A stretch of 64,000 nt of DNA from Dermatemys mawii (lineage: Eukaryota; Chordata; Testudines; Dermatemydidae). The DNA is taken from positions 12,574,127-12,638,126 of the forward strand of contig ML677373.1 of the NCBI GenBank assembly GCA_007922305.1, read 5' to 3'. A program made the position numbers and the translations under genes. The notes below the pieces were generated by a model that searched no databases, was not told where the DNA came from, and saw only the letters and a list, made by a program, of their open reading frames with translations. Numbering within the stretch: position 1 is the stretch's first letter; every line of letters starts with the position of its first letter. Below, piece after piece: positions 24,020 to 34,809 of the stretch.

Positions 24020-24152
24020 AGTATCAGAGGGGTAGCCGTGTTAGTGTGGATCTGCAAAAGCGACAGAGTCTTGTAGCACCTTATAGACTAACAGATTTTA
24101 GGGATCATGAGCTTAAATCTGTTAGTCTAGAAGGTGCTACAAGACTCTGTCA
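24020..24152. mobile_element. Retroposed Penelope-type tail with inverted duplication and 11-bp target-site duplication
   Basis: The insertion carries GGGTAGCCGTGTTAGTGTGG, a 37-base arm (24062-24098), a 16-base loop and a near-perfect inverted arm (24115-24151; one mismatch). CCATTATTCCT flanks it on both sides (24009-24019 and 24153-24163). The arm motif TTATAGACTAACAG is the end of a repeat abundant in turtles, attributed here to Penelope-like elements. It is non-coding. Confidence 0.75.
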
Positions 24153-26389
24153 CCATTATTCCTGTTCATGCAGTGGCATAGATGGAGCAAGTTTGAGTTA
24201 GCCTTTCTTCCTAAACATTCCAGCACTTCTACCACAACTGTGAACAATGGCAGAACTGCTAGGGTAGACTGACTGTCATCTAACCTTGCTGAGAGAAAAT
24301 CCACTGTAGCATTCCCACTATTACTACCACTGGCAGAGCTGTATTGGTCCTAGGAACACTGGGAAACTTTCAGTAGTATAAAGAAAGTCTAGTATAGATG
24401 AGGCAGTTATTGGCAGTTGCTGCAATTAAGTAGTAAATCCTTGTGGTGTAAACAAAGCTTGGCTGGGGAGAACGGCTTGCTGCTACTTATCCTTTTTAAC
24501 AGGAGCAATGCCTTACTGTTAAATGCATAGATGGAAATCTCGCATGGGAGGAAGAGAGGGGAGAGAACAAGCAGCAGGAGACCCAAAACCTTGAAATCTC
24601 TAAATGGTCTTGATATGCCCTAGAGCATCTTTGAATCATTTGCCGAATTTTGAACTATTGTCAAGGAGAGAAGTTGGAATGGTGACTTAACCGAACAAAG
24701 GCTGTTTGGGAAGAGTACTCTCTCCCCTGTTCTACACCCCATCCTGTGTGTTCCTTTACACTAAAGAAGGTGCTTCTTATTGCAAACCAGGAAGATACAT
24801 TGTCTCTACCCATGTATTTAAGCAATCATATAACTTAATTTACATTTATTCAGATTCTTAATTTACACATTTTATTATGTTAGAGAATGGTGAATAATGC
24901 ATTTTTTATTTACTAAAATGATTAACTTTTACCTGTGCTTTGTGTCAAGCTCTATTTGGATGGGAATTCAAATCTAATTAAAAATGCCAGAAACACCACA
25001 GCATTTCAAAGTTGGTTAATTTAGTAAATAAGTCTACTTTAAAATGTGCTGAATACATAAGAGTTTATCAAAACTTGTTTTGCATTTAAAACTGATTATT
25101 AAACAAAAAGTATTACCTGTAGTTAGTGAAATGAACTGATGGTGACAAGAAACATCCTTCAAGATTTTAGAATGAGTAGATCAGAGAGTTGAATAAATTT
25201 AGGCCTTAACAGACATTGTCAGTTTCATATAGGTTTATTTTCAAAAATAAAGCTATTTAATTTATATTAAAAATCCAATTTTAAATAACAATTTTTTTTT
25301 AATTTAAAAAACCATCTATTTTTATCCACTCTGCTATAATTTATCCAAGCTGCTACAGCAACAACTGGTTGTCAAGTGAGATACTGCAGAAGAGTGGGCA
25401 GAATTGCAAAGAAGCAAAGAGATCTGAATAAAGGAACAGTTGCAGAATGTAAGGAGCTTGGAGATCTCAGAGATGCCACTCTAGCCTACAAGTCTTTGAC
25501 ACAAGGCAGGGATTTTCCAGACCACCTTTCCAGACTGAGTTACTCTAACCACTACTGGATTAAATAAGTCAAAGGAGGGACAGTTTAAGTTGATTACCAG
25601 GAAAACTTTACTGGCAGTGAAATCTATTAGACTGAGGAAAACTCAAGTGGTGGAGTTCCATTACTTGGGAATTTTTTTTAAACTGGACAACACGCTAAAA
25701 AGTGTCGTACAAGAAACAATTCTGCACTAACAAGGAGAAGGACTGAAGGGGTCAACAGGTTCTCCCATCCAAGTCTACTTTAACTTCTACGATTCTGCAA
25801 AAGCTAAGCGATGAAAAGCATAACCTACCAATCAGCCATTAAATTACAACAGCAGGCAGTGTCCCATCCTTTACCCTCCCACCACACACACTTTACTAGG
25901 TTAGAAACTTCAAAAAAGGTTCCCCAGGCAATCTCGAAAAGTAAAGGAAAAATGTTCAAGTCAATCATGCAAGTTCATACACTACCACAGCACAGTGCTA
26001 AAAACTACCAAATCCTTCTGAAATTCTGTCCAAACCTCTTGTATTAAGATTCTTTTGTACCTCTGTGTCATGGTAACATTTGAATACATGAGGTTTCAAA
26101 ATGCTATAGCACAGAAAGGGCTTTTCATTTCAAAAATATGTTAAGAAAAATTTATTGGACATGATACAGAGCTCTTGGTACACTCTCCCAATACAATCGG
26201 TGATTCAAGAATAGAAGGAAGGTATAGTATCTTGAGAATTATGTTGCAAGAACGTTTTTAGGCAAGACATATAGTGGGTCTATTGAGAAAGACATCACAA
26301 AGGCTCCTTATTACCACAGCAGCACCAATAGGAAAGATGTAGAAGAAATGACTTAAATCCTTATACATATATGCACACACCCACAACAC

Positions 26390-27245
26390 ATGCTATCCTG
26401 CAACTCACACAGGGCATCAAACAATTACAACCCATACTCAATTAGGACAGACAAAACCCTGAAGTAAATTTTTCCTGATCCCCCTCTTCTGGCCTTCAAA
26501 CACCACCCAAACCTCTCCAAGCTCATCATCAGAGGCAAGCTCCCCACAGACCAAGACACACAAATTAAAAGCAGCACCAAACCCTCCCAGAACAGATGCA
26601 AAACCTCTAGACATATCTCCAATACTAGGATGGTCAACACTCCCCATATCACATTTTTCCTGATCCATGGGTCCTACACATGCCTATCACAACATGTGGC
26701 ATAAGGCAGCCAATTCACTAAATGCCCCAACACCAATGTGGATGAAACCGAACAATCATCATGCTCTCAAATGAACTCTCAGAAAAATTACAAAACAAAA
26801 ACACCAAATCACCTGTGGGTGAACACTTTTCACACAGCAATCACTCTATTCTGACTTCGCAGTCCTCATCCTCAAAGAAAACCTGCACAACTCGAGAGCT
26901 TACATTCATAGCTTTGGCTAGATACTAAAAACTATGGACTGACCAGACACTGGATTTACAGTTTATTACTAAAATCTGTAAACCATTTAATGCCCCCAAC
27001 ACACCCCTTTTCTCTTCCCAGTTTCCCCCAATGGCTGGAAAGATGTTAACAAGACATTTTACTCTGAATGGTCCCTTGAAATTTCTCTGCGACACACACA
27101 GAATAGATTTCTCAGACATGAATAAGAGCTCCGTAAACTCAAAAGCTTGTCTCTCACCAAGAAAAGTTGGTCCAATAAAAATTATTGCCTCACCCACCTT
27201 GTCTCTCTAATCTTCTGGAACCAACATGGCTACAACATTACATAC
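26390..27245 (+). mobile_element. Penelope-like retroelement relic with GIY-YIG region remnants
   Basis: One plus-strand frame, with breaks, retains DPPLLAFKHHPNLSKLIIRG, then HGSYTCLSQHVAYGSQFTKC and NVDETEQSSCSQMNSQKNYK. These resemble the segment before and into the GIY-YIG endonuclease domain of Neptune-type elements (usually a Y-x-G-E-T core; here N-V-D-E-T, so inactivated). It ends in the tail TTGGTCCAATAAAAATTATT and ACCAACATGGCTACAAC. The family assignment comes from remembered motifs. The 5' part including the reverse transcriptase is absent. Confidence 0.6.
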
Positions 27246-27999
27246 AACATGGCTGAAAGAATCTTGTAAATATTCTGAAGATCAAGCACATAGTACTATG
27301 TCTAGAAAGCCTATCACCATAACAGCTAGGCAATCTGCACAGATTGAGAAAAATCTCACAGTACATATGGACCATCTTTGCTCCTTATTTGGCAAGATTG
27401 TGTTTCTAGGAATCATGCTGTGTAAGATACAGAGGAAAAGCTGACCTACAAAGAGGTCAGCCTTACATTGGAAAGTAAAAGGTGGGAAGTGCATATCCTG
27501 ATCTCCAGAAGCCAGATGTTCACAGCCCAGGGCATTTCACCAAACATCCTGCCTCTGGCACCCAGCCTCATACTGGGCACTGTCAGGCATAGCACTCCTG
27601 TTGACTGAAGCCTTCTCATTTGGTTACACAGAGGGTGAACTAGCTGGGCCACAATTCAAGGGTTTTTAGTTATTGGTATTTCATTCATTCTCCCCCCGCC
27701 ACACAGTCTTTTAGCTTCACATGGGCATAAAGCTTTTTGTACTGTTATCTACTTCAGAAATCTAATTTGAGAAATTTACTTTAAGGGCTCTACTCTAGTA
27801 ACACTAGTTAACATATATCATAGGGTACTTCAGAGAATCTCTAATTGCTTTACAAACATTACACTGTGATGCTACAGCCACATATCTATGGCACCGCAGT
27901 TAGACTGCTGTAACCTCATACTATAGACACAGGCTACAGCCCCAGAAGGAATTTTTCCTGTCACTGTAAGAAAGGTAGCAAGGTTGATGGAAACTTTTT

Positions 28000-28310
28000 T
28001 CCCTTTACCTAGTTGTGGGCATGTCTCATCTGCCCACATTACAGTGCGGCCCTGACAGCGCTGTGATGTGCACAGCATAGTCATGCTTTATTGCCGGGGA
28101 AGAGCTCTCCGATCAGGAAAGAATAACCACTCTGAACGAGGGGTGGTAGCGTTATTGCCAGGAGCGTGGCTTTTGACAATAAAACCCTGTCTATACTAGC
28201 ACTTTTCAGTGCTAAAACCTTTGTCACTCAGAAGTGTGTCTTTTCACACCCCTAAACGACTAAAGTTTTAGCAGTGAAAGTGGCAGTGCATGTATCTACA
28301 CAAGGGGCTA
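28000..28310. repeat. MITE-like element, same family as 53980-54240
   Basis: It contains GAAGAGCTCTCC, CTGTCTATACTAGCACTTTT, TTCACACCCCTAAACGACTA and ends near TGTATCTACACAAG. The copy at 53980-54240 has the same order of motifs (GAGAGCTCTCCCA, CTGTCTACACTGGCACTTTA, CAGACCCCTGAGCGA). Confidence 0.5.
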
Positions 28311-28389
28311 GGTCAGCATAGCTATGGCACTCCGGGTGTCAACAAATTTTAAATACAGACTGGGCCTAAGCCACATCATACAGAAAGAA

Positions 28390-28540
28390 AGTATCACTAT
28401 CCCAGTTACAGATGGGGAACTGGAAGCAAAGTGGTTACATGACTTGCTCAATCTCACAAAGGAAGACAGCGACACAGTATGGTACAGAACTCAGGAATAC
28501 AGATTCCCATTGTGCTACCCAATAGTTGTTGCAGGGCACC
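28390..28540 (-). repeat. MIR/CORE-SINE relic
   Basis: CAGATGGGGAACTGGAAGC, ACATGACTTGCTCAATCTCA and the following CAGAACTCAGGAATAC match the reverse MIR core with many changes. Confidence 0.55.
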
Positions 28541-29457
28541 TGCTCTATACCATGTGAAATGCATTCCAAAAGCTGTCACAAATCTTCTTGCAAGTTTGGG
28601 GGGAAAAGATTAAATTTAACACACTCCGTACTTAGTCATTACAAACATGGATTAACACACAAATACACTAACCAAGCATGCCAAAGGATAAAAAAAAAAG
28701 GTAGTTATTTACCATTTCTATTTAGTCTGAGTGTAGAGCCTAGGAAACAAGGACGAAGACCTACAAAGCAAAATTACTAACAGCAACGACACTTTAGAAT
28801 GTCAAAGGGCAAGTAGCTTGTTCAATTACATTATTACCTGTGCCTAAGGAACAATGCTATATGCTCCCTCAATCTACTGCCAGGTAACCCCTGGAAGGAA
28901 AAACTAAGTGGGCAAATGACTATACTTGTTCTACTCCCACACCCAAAACCAATATTTATATGTGCTCCTCAGGGAAATATAAACCATGAATCACTCTGTA
29001 ATCAATCAACAATTAAACTAGGGAAGCTACAGCAAAGCACTGAGGTTTCTCATAGGTACAAGTGAGAAACTCCACTGGGAGAGAAGCTTACAGCCATGGC
29101 TTACATGTCTACTGAAGAACAAACACAGTAAATTAAGCCTGTTGGGAGCAAAAATCTAAAGCTTGAAATCTTAACAGAAGTTGGAGGAAGCTGATGTCCA
29201 ATACTCTGAAATGCATCCAGCCTTAAGCATTATCCAGAGGGAGCTTCAGACTTAGACTGGGCAGGTATCCACCTAGGGTGTTAATTCTAATAGCATTTCT
29301 CCAAAAAGCACCAGCCGCTTGGCCAGAAGTTACAGTGCTTTCAAACTATCCTAAGAACACAGGCTGTAGCAAGGTGGGGCCAGCTAAAAGACTCTGTCCT
29401 TCAGGACTGCACCTCCAGGAGCACCAAGCTGCATGAAGAAGCTAGCAATCTAGGGGT

Positions 29458-29692
29458 AAGTCTACATTGCAATTAAAAACTCACAGCTAGCCTGTGCCAG
29501 CTGACTCAGGTTAGTCAGGTTATCATCTGCAGTGTAGACATTTGGCTGGGGCTGGAGCCCAGGCTCTAGTACCCTGTGCAGTGGGAGAGTCCCAGAGGAC
29601 TGGTCAAATATCTACTTGGCAATTAAACAGCACCTTAGCCCAAACCTAAGTCAGCTGGCCAGACATAGCTGTTTAACTGCAGTATAGAGATA
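29458..29692. repeat. Foldback MITE
   Basis: The left end AAGTCTACATTGCAATTAAA and the right end GTTTAACTGCAGTATAGA are imperfect inverted repeats. AGTCAGCTGGC motifs are mirrored inside. This is a known style of turtle MITE; no duplication was established. Confidence 0.5.
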
Positions 29693-30149
29693 CACTAAGG
29701 TCCTCGTTCCAGCATGGGAGTGAGACAGGAGAAGAGAGATGGGATGGACCCAGGGATATCATGTGATAGATACTCTCTTGTCTTCGGGAAAGGGACTCCA
29801 AAAATAGTTATTTGCCTAGTTCATTAACACATCACTAGCCCAACTATTCTACCGTTGGCAGGAATATATGCCTACCAAAAGGCCACTGATGAGTAAGATA
29901 CAAGGCAACGGCAAAACGTACTTAGACTTCAAAGTGTTCAGGTTTTCACTGAAACAAAACTGCTGGTGGATTGAAATTTTACCCTTCTCTGGCAACTAGC
30001 TATGCCTTCCCTCAGACACCACAAAGTTAGGCTCATTTATTGTCAAGACTAAGGCTATTTGATCTGAAGCCATTTCGTTCCCTAAGCACCATTCTCCGTG
30101 ACTGAGACTAGGCCAGCCTAGATTTGCACTATGGGGGAGGGGAGAGCAG

Positions 30150-30210
30150 AGGTAGGATGGTCTAGGGGGTAAAGTCCCGGGGCTCTGGAATCTGCTTCTG
30201 TTGTTGGTTG
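30150..30210 (+). repeat. MIR/CORE-SINE tRNA-like head
   Basis: GGATGGTCTAGGGGGTAAAG followed by CCGGGGCTCTGGAATCTG resembles the tRNA-derived 5' head of MIR. It is too short and diverged to be a tRNA gene. Confidence 0.4.
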
Positions 30211-30419
30211 GTAGAAACCGCATTCGTTCACCTCTAAGGCATGCTACGAGACATTTTGTTGTGCAGATGATGCAAGTGAGCCCGGCCCTTTTTGTGAGTT
30301 TGGCAATTCGTTTCTCTCAGGTATTCTGAAGCAGTGTAAACGGGTACAGAGATTAGTACCAGGAGCACCGATTTATAAATCAAACAGGTCCACACAGTTT
30401 AGAGACAGAGAACCAGTTG

Positions 30420-31110
30420 CGGCCCACCCCCAACGGGGATTTCCGCCCCCAAAGGACCAGCCAGCGCCTACCTGCTGGGGGCAACTTCCCATCACCTCGC
30501 ACCCGGCCTCCCGAAGAGGAGCGGCAGGCCCAGGGGACAACTCCCCGCCCTCCGCTCCCCAGCCCCATCGCAGGGGAACCGGGCTGTCTCCCCACAGCTA
30601 CACGGGGCTCAGCGCGCCCCTGGCTGTTCCCGGGGGAGCCTCCAGCCCTCCCCCGGCCCAGGGTCCCACCCCGCGGGGCCAGCCCCCTTCGCCACGATCC
30701 CGGCCGCAGCCGCCCGGCGGAGCCCGGAGCCCCCGGCTCACAGGCCCAGGGCGGGTCCGCCGGCTGGCAGGCAGGTGAGGGCCCCGCAGGACCGTGGCGG
30801 CCCGGCCCCGTGACCCCGCCCGGCCCGCAGTCCCCCGCCCACTGACCGGGGGGGGGGTCGGTCCTTTGTGCGCCCTCCCCGGCTCGGCCCCACGTTCACC
30901 TGAGGGGCGCTGGCTGGACCGGCCGGGCCCGGAGGAGGCCGCGGGCTGTGGTGTCCCCTACAGCCGGCTCTTGGGCCGCGGGCTCCTCCGCTAGCAGCGC
31001 CGCCGCCGCCTCTCCTTCCCGGATACCTCCGGGAGGGGGCGGGGCTCGCCGGATATGCAAATGAGAGGGGGCGTGGCCACGCCGTTCCTTGAGTTCCCCC
31101 CGGCCCACAC
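30420..31110 (-). promoter_or_regulatory. LLGL2: LLGL2 CpG-island promoter with inferred non-coding first exon
   Basis: A roughly 700-bp CpG-rich block lies 12.9 kb upstream of the LLGL2 start codon exon and 3.6 kb downstream of the TSEN54 stop. A minus-strand donor CTCAG|GTGAAC ends a possible first exon at 30900; a second candidate, CAGCAG|GTAGGC, lies near 30472. GC boxes (GGGGGCGGGGC at about 31034), ETS-like CCGGATA and the octamer ATGCAAAT (31055-31062) sit upstream. Exon and start site are inferred; only base composition and motifs are seen. Confidence 0.65.
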
Positions 31111-31695
31111 CATGTGCTCATGAATAATTCACACGACCATCTCCCTCTACGAGCCAATCAGGAGGCAGCAAGCCCAGCTCATGAATACCGCCTCCGGGCC
31201 ACCGCCCTGTTCAAATGGAGTTGACTGTTAATACGTCGGTGAATATTAACAAGCTGACTGATATTGATACAGGGCGAATGCTAATGAGCTCATTAATACT
31301 AATACGCCGTGGCCCCGCCCACCCCGCTGTACTTTGGCTTACCTACCGGCCGCAGCACGCCGCCAGCCTCGCCCTGTTTCCATCCGCGCCCAGGGAAGCA
31401 ATAGCCCCTAGGCTGCACCCCGCCCAGCACCCTGGTCCCTGAGCCTCCTCCAGTTTCATACCAGTGTAACTGCTCTAGTGTAAACGGGGCAACTTCTAAT
31501 TTACACCGGTTTGAGATCAGAGCCACGCCCTATGGCACAGGGCAACTCAGACCTAACTGCATGGTGCTACACACATCTGCTAGAGTAAGAAAAGGTGTCA
31601 GGAGAAGTGTGGCTAGTCTCCAAAAAGGAGGTTAAGGTAATTTCTGGTAATACACTAGTCCCTTTGCTCCCAGCAGCTTTACTGCTTTCCCAGGC

Positions 31696-31742
31696 ACATA
31701 TATCTATCTATATCTATATAAAACCTATATATATATATAAAA
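31696..31742. repeat. AT-rich microsatellite (ATCT and AT units)
   Basis: Runs of ATATCTATCTATATCTATAT and TATATATATATATAA. Confidence 0.8.
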
Positions 31743-33536
31743 CCCACACTAACCATAGGGAAAACTGTACTGGGTAGATTGTGAGAAGGGGTTGTGTGTA
31801 AAAGAGGCTATCAAATGCAGCCAGCAAACTGCAACAACATCTCTTGGTAACAGTGATCTCAGGTGTTACTTGTGAATGGAGCACATTGTCAGACAAAAAG
31901 GATTTTTAAGAAAGTCCCTTCCTATCCACAGGGACAGTCAATTTATGGGGCACACCACCACTTCATGAGGCATATGTTCAAATCTATCCCTGCATAAAAG
32001 ATTCTTGCATTGTTTGTAGGTAGACAAAGCTGATTGGCTGATGATTAAGTAATGATTTATAATTATGCCTGTGATGAGTCAGAGACTTGGAAGTAGCTAG
32101 GCTACAGACAAAAGACTGAGAAATTTAGTTTCCACAGAATGGTGGAGCTGAATGCACCATTCCTCTATGGGATTCTGTCCTTTTCATCTTGTTTTTCCTA
32201 TAGACAGCACCAGTACTATGAGGACTCGTGTGTTAGCATGAAGAGTGAAGCTAGACACAGGAAATGACACTGCCTATCATTCACTTTTTTTTGGTAAACC
32301 TTTAGAGGAAGTTGAACACACTCTAGTCTGCACCCTTGGAAAGATCACGTGGCTAAAAGCACCAGGATTGCTAGAAATACCAAGATATGGGACTTCATCA
32401 CATGTCCTAATGTGAGGGGACATTAACTGGTCCAAAATACATGTGATCATGCCACCCTGCTACAGAATGGGAATCCAATGCCCAGTCAAAATGTTTCGTA
32501 GGTTGCAATGGTATGATGCAACTGGCATTGATCCTATGGGACAAATTCCACAAAGTGGCCACTTTTCAGCTGTATTTCCAAAGAGATTTTAATTAATATG
32601 CCCCTTTCTAGCCTCCTGCTGCTATCTTGCTGCAACATCAGATTGTTCAGTGGCCTGGGCAGGAGGAGTCTGGATAGCCATCTGCTTTGTGCTCCAATTC
32701 TCGTACAGGCATCCAAAGCAGCTGAGCAATACAGCTACAGTTTCTCAATCCTTCCCAACATGGTTATTAGAGTGTAATGGTTTCGTGCTGAGTCAGAGTT
32801 TTGTCTATCCCAGCGAAACTCGTCCTATAGCTCTTATGGAGTCCATCGTATTTTGCCTTGGAGTAAGAAAGTGCAACTTTTACTGAAGTCAAGAGGAGTT
32901 GGGTCTGCCTAACTCTAGGGATAAATTTGGAGCTCGTTTTGCTCTATCTGAGATCAGGCAGGTGACAAGAGCTCTCCCACCACTGCCTGAAACATGCAAG
33001 AATGCTGAATAAGCAGAATGGAGCTGCCACCAACCTGGTCTAGCCCTTCACATCTCCTGAGCAGACAGAAGGCAGAGGCACCCTTATTTCTTTCTAGTGG
33101 CTAGGAAGGTGCATGGGGGTATGGGGGAGAGAGACAGGGTAAATATTAGTTCAGAACCACAGCTGGAGCAAATCAGCACTTTCTCTACTGCAGTCAGTAC
33201 AGCTATGCCCACTTACACCAGCAGATGATTTGGGCCAACATGTCAACTAATCACAGGGATACACAAAGCAATCAGGGCAAGAGCCTCTGCCATCACCCTG
33301 TGGCATGTTTGGCAATACACAAGGAAGATCTGCCATGCTTACAGCAGCACAGCATGAGGATTCCATGCCCCAAGGACTGTGCGTGGACTCAAAGGGATTC
33401 TGGATGACTGCAGTCAGCGACAGCCCAGTTCCACACGCTGCCCTCTCACAGGACAAGGCACTACTGATCAATTGTCTCAGAAACAATAATAAATAAATAC
33501 CCACACTGAGGGGCTTGCATTGTTGGAAACGGCTTT

Positions 33537-33542
33537 TTTATT
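33537..33542 (-). other. TSEN54: Possible TSEN54 polyadenylation signal AATAAA
   Basis: This is the nearest clear minus-strand AATAAA I found downstream of the TSEN54 stop, giving a UTR of about 1.1 kb. Weaker ATTAAA motifs occur closer. It is positional inference only. Confidence 0.3.
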
Positions 33543-34658
33543 GCTTTAGCCTTCAACTCAAAAAAATAACCACCCAAATATTCTGTATCGAATAAAATGC
33601 ATCTAAAACATTTGCTGCAACACTTAAGAAAGCTGCACCCTGAGCCGAATAGTGTTAGGAGTCACTTTTAGCCACAGACCAGGAGTTTCTGGCACTAGTC
33701 ACATTGGCATTTTTGCATAGAAGTTAAAGAGTTTGGTATCAGGAGATTCGGGGGGGGGTTCCCATGCTGACGACGATTGGAAGGCAATTAATTGGCTGAT
33801 ATCGTCAAATGCTATAGGACAGCGATCCTCAGCCTGGAGCACTAGACCCATAGAACTACCAGGCTCAGCTCATGGGGAATTTGCAGGTTTAATCAGGGCT
33901 CCTCTCACTTGCAAGAGAGAGTGAGAAACATGTACCTGCATCCAGGAGAAAGGGCATCAAATGGAAATAGGGTCACACTGTTGCGATGGTGAGATGGCTT
34001 GATGCTGTGTGCTATAGTTTTAATAGGGGATGACGCCGTGTGTTGAAACGTGTCATTACGACAAACACCATAATACAACGTTAGCATGTTCCTCTGCAAT
34101 GATTTCACAGTTCTCTATGACTCCACTGGCTTACAAAGCAGCTCTGTAAGGTTGAGGATCACTGGCAAGGAGCATTCGCCCAGGACTACAATTTCCTGCT
34201 GGCATACAAATACCAAGGCAAAGCCAGCATCATCATTTCTGTAGCAGAGTTCTGGTGTAGTGCCTCATATGTTGTATTCAGACTGGCCTAGCCCATTGGT
34301 TCTCAGACTACCATGTGATGCTTGTTCTAAAGGCCCACAAGGACTGAGAAAATGTCATAGGGAAGTGATCCATAGGAAGATCAGACCAGTGGCTTAAAGA
34401 ACAAAGCAGTGTGTGTTCCAGCTAGGAGGTGGCCAGCTAAAGCATAGAACATCATGCTTGTTTGTTTGAAGTGTATCTTGTTTTTACAAATGAGCTAGTT
34501 CCTAGCTGGCTGAGGCCTGTAGCAGTGGATCAGGTGGTTACCCCTCCTTGCACGCACACTGGTTATCAGAGATTCTATTTGATATAACAGTCCATGAATC
34601 AGGAAGGTAAAGTCCCTCACCCTTTGTTCCAATGTCATTTCTCCAAGGGACGGTAACT

Positions 34659-34809
34659 TCAGGGATAAATATCAACAGGCAGCTTGAACTCCTTGAAAGA
34701 GTAAAAAGCAATGTCTCCATTGTCCACCAGTGCAAAGATCACCGGGACATCCTCGCTCTGACAGGCAAGCTGCTTCACTGCCTGCAGAGATGGGATCTGC
34801 TCGTCAAAC
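34659..34809 (-). CDS. TSEN54: TSEN54 exon 11 (residues 478-527, stop)
   Basis: After TTTTGCAG it encodes [20 protein letters not shown], then [20 protein letters not shown] and a short tail ending DIYP and TGA. It is separated from exon 10 by a 3.7-kb intron loaded with transposons. Confidence 0.96.

Larger units (their letters stand above)
17987..30899 (-). other. LLGL2 5' intron (about 12.9 kb, includes 5'UTR of the ATG exon)
   Basis: This is the interval between the coding-start exon and the inferred non-coding first exon. It holds a hAT element (19442-20055), a CR1 end (20281-21108), Penelope-type repeats (21416-21550, 24020-24152, 26390-27245), MIR relics and short foldbacks. No open frame in it resembles a gene. 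An AT-rich stretch at 24.8-25.35 kb was not identified. Confidence 0.5.
31111..34658. other. Interval between LLGL2 promoter and TSEN54 stop codon
   Basis: Near the LLGL2 island there is an AT-rich stretch with several TAAT cores (about 31219-31310) and a remnant of a duplicated 'accagtgtaac' repeat (about 31448-31530). A TA-rich microsatellite lies at about 31696-31742. Further on, the TSEN54 3' UTR probably occupies the right part. No other gene was seen. Confidence 0.45.

Noticed and set aside
24062..24151. microRNA precursor from the 37-base stem
   Set aside because: The stem is made from an inverted-duplicated repeat tail. Without small-RNA data there is no support for a microRNA.
30417..30845. 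142-residue plus-strand frame in the LLGL2 CpG island
   Set aside because: CpG islands give long stop-free frames by composition. The residues are low-complexity and no family is recognised.
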